Assembly (NCBI GenBank): GCA_964392365.1
Contig: CAYMPH010000004.1
Location: 1 to 64,000 of the forward strand
Direction: 5' to 3'
DNA length: 64,000 nt
Source of the DNA: CAYMPH01 sp964392365
GTDB lineage: Bacteria > Spirochaetota > UBA4802 > UBA5550
Shown: positions 17,021 through 26,003 of the stretch, piece after piece
How the letters are laid out: each line of letters begins with the position of its first letter
Position numbering within the stretch: position 1 is the first letter of the stretch
The notes under the pieces: generated by a model
Told to the model about the DNA's origin: nothing
Databases searched by the model: none
What the model saw: only the letters and a program-made list of their open reading frames with translations
Made by a program: the position numbers and the translations under genes

Positions 17021-17554
17021 TTATAACCAAAGTTTTCTGATAAATTGTGCAACCAGGAACGAAGTGCCCATCCACACAAACATTGTTGCCCATGCACCAA
17101 CAGACATTGACGCACCGCCTGTCATTATAAGACCGCTTGCACAACCGCGCGCAAGTTTTGCTCCGAATCCGAATAATATTCCGCCGATCACTGCATAAAT
17201 CCATCTCTGCCTGTCTGTGATGTTCGGGCCCCGGTTTGTTTCCAGTTTAACCCTGTTTGCAAGAAAGCCTGAAACAAAAGCGCCGATTGCAACGCCGATT
17301 ACAAGAAAAATCACCCAGTCTGCAAGAGGATTCAGATCTCCGCCTCCGTATCTGGCAAGAAAAGGATTATTATTAACATGCTCCGGAGAAAATAATTTCT
17401 GAATAGCAACGATAATCCTGTTCGTTGTTCCCGAAGCGCCAAGCCCTGTTCCAAGAAACAGGTATGATGCAAACAGAGCCAGACCGACTCCCAGTCCGGC
17501 AATATAACCGCTTGAATAGTTTGCCGGCTTTTTTACGCCTTTTTCTTTACTCAT
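17021..17554 (-). CDS. YeeE/YedE sulfur transporter, N-terminal-half protein
   Basis: 177 residues with about four or five helices. The segment GGILFGFGAKLARGCASG holds the conserved YeeE/YedE cysteine (ARGC), and the TGGASMSVGAWATMFVWMG end is typical of the half repeat. The ATG at 17554 is chosen over a GTG at 17563 because AGGGG lies about 8 nt before it. It begins a sub-operon that continues with the second half and the rhodanese; a MITE-like copy lies just upstream, between it and psrC. Confidence 0.82.
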   Translation of the reverse strand: MSKEKGVKKPANYSSGYIAGLGVGLALFASYLFLGTGLGASGTTNRIIVAIQKLFSPEHVNNNPFLARYGGGDLNPLADWVIFLVIGVAIGAFVSGFLANRVKLETNRGPNITDRQRWIYAVIGGILFGFGAKLARGCASGLIMTGGASMSVGAWATMFVWMGTSFLVAQFIRKLWL

Positions 17555-17588
17555 AGATATCACCCCTTTATTTAATTTAGATTTAGAC

Positions 17589-17737
17589 TGTCATTCCCGC
17601 GAAGGCGATGGCCTGCACCCTCGGGTGAATCCATTTTTGTAGTCTGGATCCCCGTTTTCACGGGGATGACAAAAAATTAATAATTTCAGCTGAATTTATT
17701 AATTATTAAACACTAATTATTTCGTTAAATGCTTAAG
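17589..17737. mobile_element. MITE-like element, copy 4 (left end lost)
   Basis: The core 17589-17671 is nearly the same as in the copies at 9669 and 55773. The right arm ends in the inverse of CTTAAGCATTTAACGAAATA, a degraded terminal repeat. The left terminal repeat is missing. It splits psrABC from the YeeE/YedE genes and its hairpin could weaken or end transcription between them. Confidence 0.68.
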
Positions 17738-17759
17738 TTCTCACAACATTAAGATACTT

Positions 17760-18764
17760 TTACATCAGTTCCTTAATATGAATATTCCTTGCCATAAATG
17801 CACCCTGCAGTATTACAAATCGTAAAATTAATCCGCCGGCTAAAACCAGCACCGGTGACAGATATGAAGGCAGATGTTTTCCATTCAATTCAAGAATCTC
17901 AAGAAATGCAGGCAGAACCAATCCCATAAATATAATCAGAATCCAGAACCATGCAGTAAGAGGGCCCCCGAGAATAATATTAATCGCTTCGCTGTTGGCC
18001 TGTGATGAAGTGAGCATACCGATTATAAAAAGTGCAAATATTACTAACTCAGTAATTATTAAACCCAGGTCAATTCCGGTGAAATATTTTTTCTCTTCCT
18101 GTTTTTTTGCATAAAGTATAGCAAGGGCAGCTGCAGTTGAACTTCCTGAAACAAGAAACAGAGGCCCGAGTATTGCTGAATTCCAGAAAGGCCTTGCAAC
18201 AAAAGTGCTGAGAAAAACTCCTGTATAAACACCGAGACCAAGACCAACTGGAAGAGCAATTGCAGCTAATGTTTTTATATGTTTTTCACTGAACTCAACA
18301 ACTTTGTGATAGTATTTAATGTACTTATTTAATGAAGATTTTTTTATCCGGTTCTCAATATACTCATACGCTTTAGGATAACCTGCTTTCAATTTGCCGA
18401 GAATCATTAAAATAGTAACAGGATAAACCAGCACCAGTATCCATGCACCCCATGAGATCGGAGAAGTTGGCCTGAATGTTATAAAGAAAGCCCACACTGA
18501 AAGCTTGTGACCGAGATGGATAAATAGAGCGAGCATGCCGAGAGATATTAATATCGGCGCGCCTAATATTAATTGATTCGTTGCAGTCGGATATTTCTTT
18601 TCATTTCCTCTTATTATCATTAAAGCTGATATTATCATAATCCCGGCAGTCAGTCCCCCAAGAAAAAGATATACCGGCACTTCCCATCCCGGCCATATCT
18701 GCCATGCGTGATCCGAGAGGCTTGAAATTTTATTTGTTGTTATAGTGACTTCCTTCATGTTCAA
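17760..18764 (-). CDS. psrC: Polysulfide/thiosulfate reductase membrane subunit, NrfD/PsrC type
   Basis: 334 residues with eight or nine transmembrane helices, of the NrfD/PsrC family that anchors molybdopterin oxidoreductases and exchanges electrons with quinones. WPGWEVPVYLFLGGLTAG at the N-terminus is the family signature, and GAWILVLVYPV in the middle is also typical. It starts 6 bp after psrB. The MNM start leaves two candidate ATGs (18764, 18758). Together with PsrB and PsrA it makes a three-subunit quinol-linked reductase. NrfD paralogues serve several enzymes, so the name rests on the catalytic subunit next door. Confidence 0.85.
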   Translation of the reverse strand: MNMKEVTITTNKISSLSDHAWQIWPGWEVPVYLFLGGLTAGIMIISALMIIRGNEKKYPTATNQLILGAPILISLGMLALFIHLGHKLSVWAFFITFRPTSPISWGAWILVLVYPVTILMILGKLKAGYPKAYEYIENRIKKSSLNKYIKYYHKVVEFSEKHIKTLAAIALPVGLGLGVYTGVFLSTFVARPFWNSAILGPLFLVSGSSTAAALAILYAKKQEEKKYFTGIDLGLIITELVIFALFIIGMLTSSQANSEAINIILGGPLTAWFWILIIFMGLVLPAFLEILELNGKHLPSYLSPVLVLAGGLILRFVILQGAFMARNIHIKELM

Positions 18765-18770
18765 CCTCGT

Positions 18771-19322
18771 TTATATCAGATAAAAAATATTCGGATCAGT
18801 ACCGGCCTCAGGAAGCAGAGCATGAGACTTTCTTGAATTAAAAAGCTTATTTACATTGCTCATTGGATCATTGAAGTCACCGAAATGAATAGCATGCGAA
18901 GGACATACTGAAGCGCAAGCCGGATCAAGACCCTTTTCAACTCTATGATCGCAGAAAGTACATTTACTCACATACCCCTGCGGCATTACAAATCTCACTT
19001 CGTAAGGACATGATGCCATGCATGCTTCACATCCTGTACATATAACCGGTTCAACCAGAACAATATTTGTGCCCTTCTTATAATGACTTGCGCCTGTAGG
19101 ACATGTATTAACGCAAGGCGCATTGGAACAATGATTGCATCTTTCTGAACGGACTTCCATAAATAAATTAGGCATTGTGCCTGTTACTTCTTCAAGAATC
19201 CAGTCCCGGTGAAGCCCCTCCGGCACTTCATTTTCAGTTTTGCAGGCAGCAACACAGGCGCCACATCCGATACAGGCTTTTGTATCTATAACCATTCCAT
19301 ATCTTTTAATATTATTTTTCAT
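18771..19322 (-). CDS. psrB: 4Fe-4S electron-transfer subunit of the Psr/Phs-type reductase
   Basis: 183 residues with four cysteine clusters: CIGCGACVAAC (17-27), CNHCSNAPC followed by VNTCP, CTGCEACMASCP and CTFCDHR with ACASVCP. This is the four-[4Fe-4S] pattern of PsrB/PhsB/DmsB-type subunits, which carry electrons between PsrC and PsrA. The gene is 8 bp downstream of psrA and 6 bp upstream of psrC. No Tat signal of its own, as usual for subunits carried with PsrA. Confidence 0.9.
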   Translation of the reverse strand: MKNNIKRYGMVIDTKACIGCGACVAACKTENEVPEGLHRDWILEEVTGTMPNLFMEVRSERCNHCSNAPCVNTCPTGASHYKKGTNIVLVEPVICTGCEACMASCPYEVRFVMPQGYVSKCTFCDHRVEKGLDPACASVCPSHAIHFGDFNDPMSNVNKLFNSRKSHALLPEAGTDPNIFYLI

Positions 19323-19330
19323 TATAACAC

Positions 19331-21538
19331 CTAACCAACCTTGAATGTAACAAAATTGCTTCTCATTCCAACTCCGCCCATAATAGGATCGTATTTTACT
19401 TTAGTGATAAGTTCAGTATCATCAATTCCTTTCATATAAGCGCGCTTAAGCTGCTTCATTGTGTGGCCGAAACCATGCACCATATATACACAATCAGGTC
19501 TTATTCTTTCAGTAACCTTGACTCTGATTTCCGAAGTGCTTACAACTCCATCCTGGTTTACAAGTTTGACATACTGGGCGTTTTTAATTGAATGTTCTTT
19601 TGCTACACTCGGATTAACCCATAGTTCATTTTCCGGATCAAGCTGTGTGAGAATAGGATTGTTTGTTGTCCTTCCGAAAGTATGAGATGGTGATCTTCCA
19701 AAATTAAGCCTGTAAAATCCTTCCGGCGGTTCTTCATGCTTGGTAAATTTCGGTATAGGATCAAATCCGGCTTCGGCGAGAGTTTTTGAATACAGTTCAA
19801 TTTTTCCGGAATCAGTCCCGAATGAAAACTGCTTATCTTCCTCTATATACATCGGCTCAGTTCTCGGAAAAGATTTCACACCGACTTTTTTCATTTCATC
19901 AAGCGATGTTCCTGTTTTCTTCAGCCTGAAATCTACATACTCTTCAAAGTTTTTCCATGAGAAGAAATCGCCGAGACCGAGTTTATTCGCAAGCTCCTTA
20001 GCAATCCAGTATCCCGGCTTGCTGTCGTATAGAGGTTCAACCGCAGGCATTCTTAATGCCACCTGCGGAATTCTCATCTTGCTTGCTCTGGGTTTATCGT
20101 ATCTTTCAAGATAAGTGCATTCAGGAAGAATTACATCAGCCCAGCCGCATATTTCACTCGGCATAGTATCAATGACTACCAGCAGCTCAAGTTCCTTAAT
20201 AGCCTCTACAATTTTTTTCTGTGCAGGAAGAGATTTATTTAAATTTGCCGCATAGACGAACCAGCTTTTAATATTATAGTCGCGGCCCTTCTCGGGAATT
20301 GTTGCTTCAACGAGTCCCATGACAAGAGGCAGATTTGCAAGCTCATACCTGCCTTTCATTGCAGCTTTCCAGTTTGTCTTTACTTTCGGATATGGCGGAT
20401 GAGGGAAGTCTGCCATTTTTACGCTTTCATTAAAATAAAAACCGCCTTTTCTTCCAAAAGAGCCGACAAGAGCATTCAGGATCGCGATTGCCCTGCTTCT
20501 CTGAGTATCATCACCATACCACACTGCAAATCGTCCGGGATGAACAAGTGTAGCAGGTGCATTACCATTTCCTGCCATAAGCCGGGCAGTTTCTCTTATT
20601 ACTTCCGGTTTGATTGATGTGATCGGGTAAGCCCATTCAGGGGTGTTGTCTGCTACTGATTGTTTCAGTTCATTAAAACCATCAGCATATTTTTCTATAT
20701 ATTTTTTATCATAAAGATTTTCTTCGATTAGAACATGAATCCATGCAAGGAGAAGCGCCATGTCAGTTGCGGGTTTAATAGGAAGCCAGTGGTCTGCCTT
20801 GCTTGCTGCAGTTGAAAATCTCGGATCAACAACAATAAGTTTAGCTCCATTTTTCATTGCCTGGGAAAATTCATTTACCTGGGCACTGTGTGTATTTTCT
20901 CCAATATGAGAACCTATCAGAACTATGCACTTGCTGTTTTTAATATCAGTCTTTTCCGGTGAATCTACTGTGTCGCCGAAAGTAAAAAGAAATGCATCCT
21001 CTCTCGGTCCTCTGCATGCTTCATAAGACGCTGCAGCAGAATTATTTGAGCCCACAGCCTTCAGTAAAGTGTTAAAATATTCTCCGCCGGTCCCATGATA
21101 GTGTAGCGCAAAAACATCAGCCCCGTACTTTTCTTTTATTGCTTTCATTTTATCTGCAGTATAGGTTAAAGCCTCTTCCCATGAAACTTCCTTAAATTCC
21201 TGCTTACCTCTACTGCCAACCCTGATCATAGGTCTTTTTAATCTGTCAGGATCATAAAATGCGCCAATACCTCCGGTTCCTTTTGTGCAGAGCCTGCCGA
21301 AGCAATGCTCATCAATTTCATTGCCTGTAATTTTCCATGGTTTCCCGTTTTTTGTATGAACCCAGCCTGCGCAATTAAAAAAACACATTTCACAATAGGT
21401 CGGAGTTATTTTAACTTCTCCATCCTCTTTCTTTCCAAGTGCTGATGCAAATTTAACCGCTCCTCCGGCAACAGCAAGACCGCCCACTCCAACACCGGTT
21501 ATTTTAATAAAATCCCGTCGGCTGAATTTATTTTTCAT
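19331..21538 (-). CDS. psrA: Molybdopterin oxidoreductase catalytic subunit, polysulfide/thiosulfate reductase type
   Basis: 735 residues. A twin-arginine signal (SRRDFIK, 6-12) sends it to the periplasm with its cofactor. Then come a [4Fe-4S] motif (Cys49, 52, 56 and 84), the molybdopterin body and a C-terminal dinucleotide-binding domain (from about 610). Cys175 in YEACRGP is placed to be the Mo ligand, as in PsrA/PhsA. The start is the ATG at 21538, with CCAGGAG 8 nt before; an upstream extension to 21583 has no such site. PsrA, PhsA, TtrA and arsenate-respiratory enzymes are close relatives; sulfur substrates are favoured by the YeeE/YedE and rhodanese neighbours. Confidence 0.87.
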   Translation of the reverse strand: MKNKFSRRDFIKITGVGVGGLAVAGGAVKFASALGKKEDGEVKITPTYCEMCFFNCAGWVHTKNGKPWKITGNEIDEHCFGRLCTKGTGGIGAFYDPDRLKRPMIRVGSRGKQEFKEVSWEEALTYTADKMKAIKEKYGADVFALHYHGTGGEYFNTLLKAVGSNNSAAASYEACRGPREDAFLFTFGDTVDSPEKTDIKNSKCIVLIGSHIGENTHSAQVNEFSQAMKNGAKLIVVDPRFSTAASKADHWLPIKPATDMALLLAWIHVLIEENLYDKKYIEKYADGFNELKQSVADNTPEWAYPITSIKPEVIRETARLMAGNGNAPATLVHPGRFAVWYGDDTQRSRAIAILNALVGSFGRKGGFYFNESVKMADFPHPPYPKVKTNWKAAMKGRYELANLPLVMGLVEATIPEKGRDYNIKSWFVYAANLNKSLPAQKKIVEAIKELELLVVIDTMPSEICGWADVILPECTYLERYDKPRASKMRIPQVALRMPAVEPLYDSKPGYWIAKELANKLGLGDFFSWKNFEEYVDFRLKKTGTSLDEMKKVGVKSFPRTEPMYIEEDKQFSFGTDSGKIELYSKTLAEAGFDPIPKFTKHEEPPEGFYRLNFGRSPSHTFGRTTNNPILTQLDPENELWVNPSVAKEHSIKNAQYVKLVNQDGVVSTSEIRVKVTERIRPDCVYMVHGFGHTMKQLKRAYMKGIDDTELITKVKYDPIMGGVGMRSNFVTFKVG

Positions 21539-21815
21539 AAGCACTCCTGGAATATTTATATTTTTTAGAATAACAAATCTCAATAATTATTTAATTATGT
21601 ATTATAATATTAATCATTCTTAAAGAGCAATAAACAAATAGTCAATATTTTTTCTTTAAAAATTTAGTTTTTTATAATTTTATATATTACTTAAATAATA
21701 TGTTTATAATTAAGCGCCCCAAAAGAGCTTTATTATAATATTAGTATTTATTTTACACAGTTTAACAGTATGTTTAGTTGCAAATTAGTCGGAAATTTAA
21801 AATTTCAAACAGGCA

Positions 21816-21870
21816 GGGGTCAGAGCCCTGTTTACGAATGGTGAGCAAAGTCGAACCATGAGGGGCCGGA
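21816..21870. repeat. Second repeat family (GGGGTCAGAGC), copy 2
   Basis: GGGGTCAGAGC at 21816 is followed by TTTACGAATGGTGAGCAAAG and TCGAACCATGAG, the same order of modules as at 6387-6435. It lies in the 467-bp gap between the divergent psrA and AhpD-like genes; the rest of the gap is AT-rich with no other clear feature. Confidence 0.6.
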
Positions 21871-22005
21871 ACACCCTCAATACCCGGGTATAATAAATCA
21901 ATCTTGACAGGGATATTAAGAAAGTTCATCATACAATAAACTTTCTTAAACTGAGCTCTTTAAAAATTGTTTTTAAGATTAGAATCAAAACCTTGAGGAA
22001 AATAC

Positions 22006-22572
22006 ATGAATAATTTTAATGGAAAAATATACAATTTAAAATTACTCAGAGAGGATCTGGGATTTATTTTTAAAAACATACCACGATTTCTAAATGCATT
22101 TAAAAATAAAAATATTTCAAAATCTTTCTCAGAAAAAATAATGCTGGTGATTACTGCTGTTAACGGCTGCAGGTATTGTTCATGGTTCCATGCAAAACAG
22201 GCACTTTCATCCGGAATGAATGAAAATGAAATAAAAGAAATACTCGATTTGCAATTCCAGACCAATGCTATAGAAAATGAAATACCAGCTTTACTCTATG
22301 CACAGAATTATGCTGAAACAGACAGAAATCCGGACTTAGAAATATCAGACACACTCCTGAAATTTTATGGCGATAAAACAGCCGGAGATATCAATCTTTA
22401 TATCCGCGCCATTTTTATCGGGAATTTATCCGGCAACACCTTTGACGCATTTCTATCGAGATTTCGCGGCATTAAGGCAGAAAACAGCAATGTATTTTTT
22501 GAATTCTTTTTCTTTTTGTTTACTATACCGGTTTTTTTACCGCTGTCTTTTATATTAAAGAAAAAATCCTGA
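22006..22572 (+). CDS. AhpD/carboxymuconolactone-decarboxylase-like protein
   Basis: 188 residues. The AhpD-type motif is present: Cys55 and Cys58 in CRYCSWFH with His62, on the expected helix. Proteins with this CxxC-H motif act as thiol-disulfide or peroxide-detoxifying enzymes, often of unknown partner. The C-terminus is unusual in having a hydrophobic stretch (about 163-184, FFFFLFTIPVFLPLSFIL), perhaps a membrane anchor. GAGG precedes the ATG. It is 58 bp ahead of the Mo/W transporter operon and may be its first gene. Confidence 0.78.
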   Translation: MNNFNGKIYNLKLLREDLGFIFKNIPRFLNAFKNKNISKSFSEKIMLVITAVNGCRYCSWFHAKQALSSGMNENEIKEILDLQFQTNAIENEIPALLYAQNYAETDRNPDLEISDTLLKFYGDKTAGDINLYIRAIFIGNLSGNTFDAFLSRFRGIKAENSNVFFEFFFFLFTIPVFLPLSFILKKKS

Positions 22573-22630
22573 CTTTTATTCAATAAACTTCAACTTTATA
22601 AAATAAAAACTTTATTCATTGAGAGATGCA

Positions 22631-23488
22631 ATGTTCATTAAAAAAAATTCAATCGCAGTTATATTTTTATTTATGTTTTCATTATTTTCTCAAAATTTAC
22701 TTTCAGCTGATTCCATCATGATTTTTGCAGGATCAGCAGGAAAACCGCCAACCGAAGAAGCAGCACGCATATTCGAAAAAAAAACCGGAATTAAAGTAAA
22801 TATTATTTTTGGAGGCTCGGGCTATGTTCTTTCACAGATGAAATTATCACGTACCGGTGATATATATTTTCCCGGATCATCAGATTATATGGAAACAGCC
22901 AAAAAACAGGGACTCGTTTTTCCCGATACAGAAAAGAAAATTGTTTATCTCGTTCCTGCAATAAATGTCTGGAAGGGAAATCCTAAAAATATAAAAACCC
23001 TTAAAGACCTGTCCAAACCCGGTTTAAAAATTGCCATTGCAAACCCCGCTGGAGTATGTATTGGTCTTTATGCAGTGGAGATATTGGAGAATAATTTAAG
23101 CTCTGCTGAAAAATCAGCATTTAAAAAAAATCTTATCAATTACACTGAAAGCTGCGAAAAAACAGCAACTGCTGTTTCACTTAAAATGGCTGATGCTGTT
23201 ATAGGATGGAGCGTTTTTCAATACTGGGATCCGTCAAGAATTGAAACAGTTAAGCTTAAACAGAATGAAATTATCAGAATCGGATATATACCTGCTGCAG
23301 TTTCAAAATTTACAAAAAATAAAAAGATTGCGCTTGATTTTATTGATTTTCTAATATCCGATGAAGGGAAAAAAATATTTAAGAAATACAGTTATTTTAT
23401 GAGCCAGGATGAAGCCGTCAGATGGATCGGCGGGGAAAAACCGGTAGGCGGAGAATACATACTTCCATCAAGCTGGGAGATAAAGTAA
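22631..23488 (+). CDS. Molybdate/tungstate ABC transporter, substrate-binding protein
   Basis: 285 residues with a signal peptide (hydrophobic about 8-24, cleavage near SA-DS). The mature part begins IMFAGSAGKPP and continues with the alternating fold of ModA/WtpA-type oxyanion binding proteins. The real start is taken as the ATG at 22631, after GAGAG; the upstream TTG at 22619 covers that site. Permease, ATPase and mobB follow in an operon. ModA, TupA and WtpA cannot be told apart with certainty by eye, so Mo versus W is open. Confidence 0.83.
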   Translation: MFIKKNSIAVIFLFMFSLFSQNLLSADSIMIFAGSAGKPPTEEAARIFEKKTGIKVNIIFGGSGYVLSQMKLSRTGDIYFPGSSDYMETAKKQGLVFPDTEKKIVYLVPAINVWKGNPKNIKTLKDLSKPGLKIAIANPAGVCIGLYAVEILENNLSSAEKSAFKKNLINYTESCEKTATAVSLKMADAVIGWSVFQYWDPSRIETVKLKQNEIIRIGYIPAAVSKFTKNKKIALDFIDFLISDEGKKIFKKYSYFMSQDEAVRWIGGEKPVGGEYILPSSWEIK

Positions 23489-23497
23489 GGAAAAAAA

Positions 23498-24289
23498 TTG
23501 CATCTTCACAATAATTTAAAAAAAACCACAATAGCAGCATCTTTTTTTATTTTTGCGATGTATGCTGTTCTTATTGTTTCTCTTTTTTATTTTTTAAAAC
23601 CCGATCTGCTTTCAGGAAAAATATTTTCTGAAAGAATCATTTTCTCAATTAAACTAAGTCTTGGTGCAGCGACCATAGCAAGCATTCTCTCAGTTTTGAT
23701 TGGCATTCCCGCTGCATTCGCCCTGTCCCGATATGATTTCACAGGAAAAACAATCATAGACTCATTTCTTGAACTGCCGATGATTGTGTCACCTGCAGCG
23801 CTTGGAGCCATGCTTCTGATTTTCTTTAATAACCCTGCGGGAATATGGGTTCAGGAAAATGTATCTCAATTTGTATTTACTGTTAACGGAATAATACTCG
23901 CACAGTTCATTACAACAGCAGGCGTTGCCACAAGACTCATAAAAGCAGCAATGGATGAGATTCCGGCCAGATACGAGAATGTTGCCCGGTCTCTAGGAGC
24001 ATCTCCATATAAAGCCTTCATGACAGTCACTCTGCCCCTTGCAAAAAAAGGAATTATTGCTTCAGTAATTCTTACCTGGGCTAAAGCACTTGGTGAATTC
24101 GGAGCGTCTATTACAATCTCTGGTTCCATGGCAATGAAAACAGAAACTCTTCCCATATCAATTTATATGCGCCTTGCAAATGCAGATATTGAAGGAACAG
24201 TAATCCTCATACTGCTGCTCGTTTCAATCGGGCTGTTCATTCTATTTGGAGTAAGGCTTATTACTAAAAGCGGTAATATCAATGCTTGA
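23498..24289 (+). CDS. Molybdate/tungstate ABC transporter permease
   Basis: 263 residues, six helices. The cytoplasmic EAA loop is well kept around ENVARSLGASPYKAFMTVTL, followed by GEFGASITISG, a signature of ModB/WtpB/CysT permeases. The start is a TTG at 23498 after TAAGG, 9 bp downstream of the binding-protein stop; no ATG is in a better place. The end overlaps the ATPase gene by 8 bp. Confidence 0.85.
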   Translation: MHLHNNLKKTTIAASFFIFAMYAVLIVSLFYFLKPDLLSGKIFSERIIFSIKLSLGAATIASILSVLIGIPAAFALSRYDFTGKTIIDSFLELPMIVSPAALGAMLLIFFNNPAGIWVQENVSQFVFTVNGIILAQFITTAGVATRLIKAAMDEIPARYENVARSLGASPYKAFMTVTLPLAKKGIIASVILTWAKALGEFGASITISGSMAMKTETLPISIYMRLANADIEGTVILILLLVSIGLFILFGVRLITKSGNINA

Positions 24290-25364
24290 AATAAAAAATA
24301 TAACTTTAAAGGCCGGGAATTTCAGATCAGAAAATATTAATCTTCATTTCGGTGATTCCAGATGCCATGCGATAGTCGGGCCTACAGGCAGCGGAAAAAC
24401 CCTTCTGCTTGAAACAATAATCGGACTCAGGGAAATAGATTCCGGAAGCATAATTCTTAATGGCAAAGATATATCAGATATGCCTGTTGAAAAAAGAGGA
24501 TTTTCCTATGTTCCGCAGGATCTTGCATTATTTCCACACCTCACTGTTGAAAAAAATATTAATTATCCACTGAGATTTATAAAAAATAATAATGAAAATT
24601 CATCAATGGTAAAAGACCTCATTGATATAATGAATATAAAAAATATTTTAAAAAGGCAGGTTGTAAATTTAAGCGGCGGGGAAAAACAGAGGACTGCTCT
24701 TACACGCGCAATAGCATCCGGATCGAAATATCTGTTTCTGGATGAGCCATTGTCATCACTGCATGAATCAATGAAAAAGGATCTCCGCTTTTTACTGAAA
24801 GATATTCAGAAAAAATTTGATCTGACAGTTTTTATAATAACGCATGATCTTAATGAAGCCTTTTTTCTCGGGGATACAATTACTGTTCTAATTGACGGGA
24901 AGATCCACCAGTCCGGAGATAAAAATTTAGTATATAAATCCCCTGCTACAGTTGAGGCTGCAAACTTTTTCGGAATCAAAAATATATTTACCGGCAGAGT
25001 AAAATCCATATCAGATAAATCTTTTTCCGTCATTTGCCCGGAATTAGATAAAAATCTGAACATACAATATGATAAAAAAAGACATTTTAGCGTATCTGAA
25101 TCTGCAGTTTTTGGAATCAGGCCGGAAGAGGTTATGATATTAAGGCCCGGACCGGTTAAAAGCAGAGGCTCTAATGTCCTGAAAGGCACAATCACTGAAA
25201 TTTTTGAAAGAGGTTCATTTATTACAGTTATATTCGAGGAAGAAAAAACAGGAACTGATGTTGAAATCGAACTGATGATTTATGCTTTTATCAAACTATC
25301 AATTACAAAAGGAAAAAAAGTCCGGATCGTTTTCAGGGAAGAATCCATTTTTATCTGCGATTAA
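24282..25364 (+). CDS. Molybdate/tungstate ABC transporter ATP-binding protein
   Basis: 360 residues. Walker A GPTGSGKT (33-40), Q-loop YVPQD, signature LSGGEKQR and Walker B YLFLDEP are all intact. The C-terminal about 120 residues, with GIRPEEVMI, form the extra domain of ModC/PotA/CysA-type ATPases; a TOBE-like fold is likely (ITEIFERGSFITVIF). It overlaps the permease gene by 8 bp. Energises uptake of an oxyanion. Confidence 0.88.
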   Translation: MLEIKNITLKAGNFRSENINLHFGDSRCHAIVGPTGSGKTLLLETIIGLREIDSGSIILNGKDISDMPVEKRGFSYVPQDLALFPHLTVEKNINYPLRFIKNNNENSSMVKDLIDIMNIKNILKRQVVNLSGGEKQRTALTRAIASGSKYLFLDEPLSSLHESMKKDLRFLLKDIQKKFDLTVFIITHDLNEAFFLGDTITVLIDGKIHQSGDKNLVYKSPATVEAANFFGIKNIFTGRVKSISDKSFSVICPELDKNLNIQYDKKRHFSVSESAVFGIRPEEVMILRPGPVKSRGSNVLKGTITEIFERGSFITVIFEEEKTGTDVEIELMIYAFIKLSITKGKKVRIVFREESIFICD

Positions 25365-25379
25365 TCAGGAGGCATCATT

Positions 25380-25877
25380 ATGAAAAAAAATAAACTTTTT
25401 GCTGTTGTTGGAAGATCCGGTTCAGGAAAAACAACTCTTATAATCAAGCTTATCCATTATTTTAAAGCAAAAGGGCAATCTGTTTCAATTATAAAAAGTA
25501 CACATCACGATTTTGAGTTTGATCATCCCGGAAAAGACACCCACATGCTGAAAGTATCCGGTGCAAAAAGTGTTGCAGCTTTCAATGACAAAAAACTCGG
25601 ATTCGTGACTGATGTTGATGAAGAGCTGAATGCAGTTGATGTTGCAGAAAAATATTTCAAAGATTCAGATGTTGTTATAATTGAAGGAAATAAAAAATAC
25701 AGTGTTGTCAAGATTGAAGTAATCGGCGATTCTGTTGAAAATCCTCTTTTTTCATCAGGAACTGAAAATATAAAAATGATTGTTACTGATAAAAAAATTG
25801 ATACAGACCTGCCGGTTTTCACAAGAAATGATGTTGAAGGAATTGCAGAATGGATTGAAAAAAATTTCCTGAATTGA
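25380..25877 (+). CDS. mobB: Molybdopterin-guanine dinucleotide biosynthesis adaptor MobB
   Basis: 165 residues. P-loop GRSGSGKTT (11-19), THHDFEFDHPGKDTHML and the SGAKSVA segment are typical of MobB, a GTP-binding helper in attaching GMP to molybdopterin. It lies 15 bp after the transporter ATPase gene, with AGGAGG before the ATG. PsrA-type enzymes use the bis-MGD cofactor, so transporter, MobB and the divergent psrABC operon fit one physiological module. No mobA or moa genes are in the window. Confidence 0.9.
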   Translation: MKKNKLFAVVGRSGSGKTTLIIKLIHYFKAKGQSVSIIKSTHHDFEFDHPGKDTHMLKVSGAKSVAAFNDKKLGFVTDVDEELNAVDVAEKYFKDSDVVIIEGNKKYSVVKIEVIGDSVENPLFSSGTENIKMIVTDKKIDTDLPVFTRNDVEGIAEWIEKNFLN

Positions 25878-25952
25878 AAATTTTCTTTCGAAGAGAATCC
25901 GTTATAAAAGCAAAAAGCTTATAGAACTCCAGGATCCTTCAGGAGACAGACA

Positions 25953-25977
25953 GCAGCTTTTCAGAAGCTGCATTTTA
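25953..25977 (+). terminator. Probable terminator of the Mo/W operon
   Basis: GCAGCTT and AAGCTGC form a 7-bp stem with a 5-nt loop, followed by ATTTTAAAT. It lies 75 bp after mobB and just before the convergent LamG gene. The U-run is short. Confidence 0.45.
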
Positions 25978-26003
25978 AATTAAAATCTTAGAGACACATT
26001 TTT

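Noticed and set aside
17555..17563. GTG start for the first YeeE/YedE half gene
   Set aside because: The in-frame ATG at 17554 has a well-spaced AGGGG, while the GTG overlaps that site.
19331..21538. Formate dehydrogenase as the identity of the molybdoenzyme
   Set aside because: The Mo-ligand region, the NrfD partner and the sulfur-related neighbours fit the Psr/Phs group better; phylogeny would settle it.
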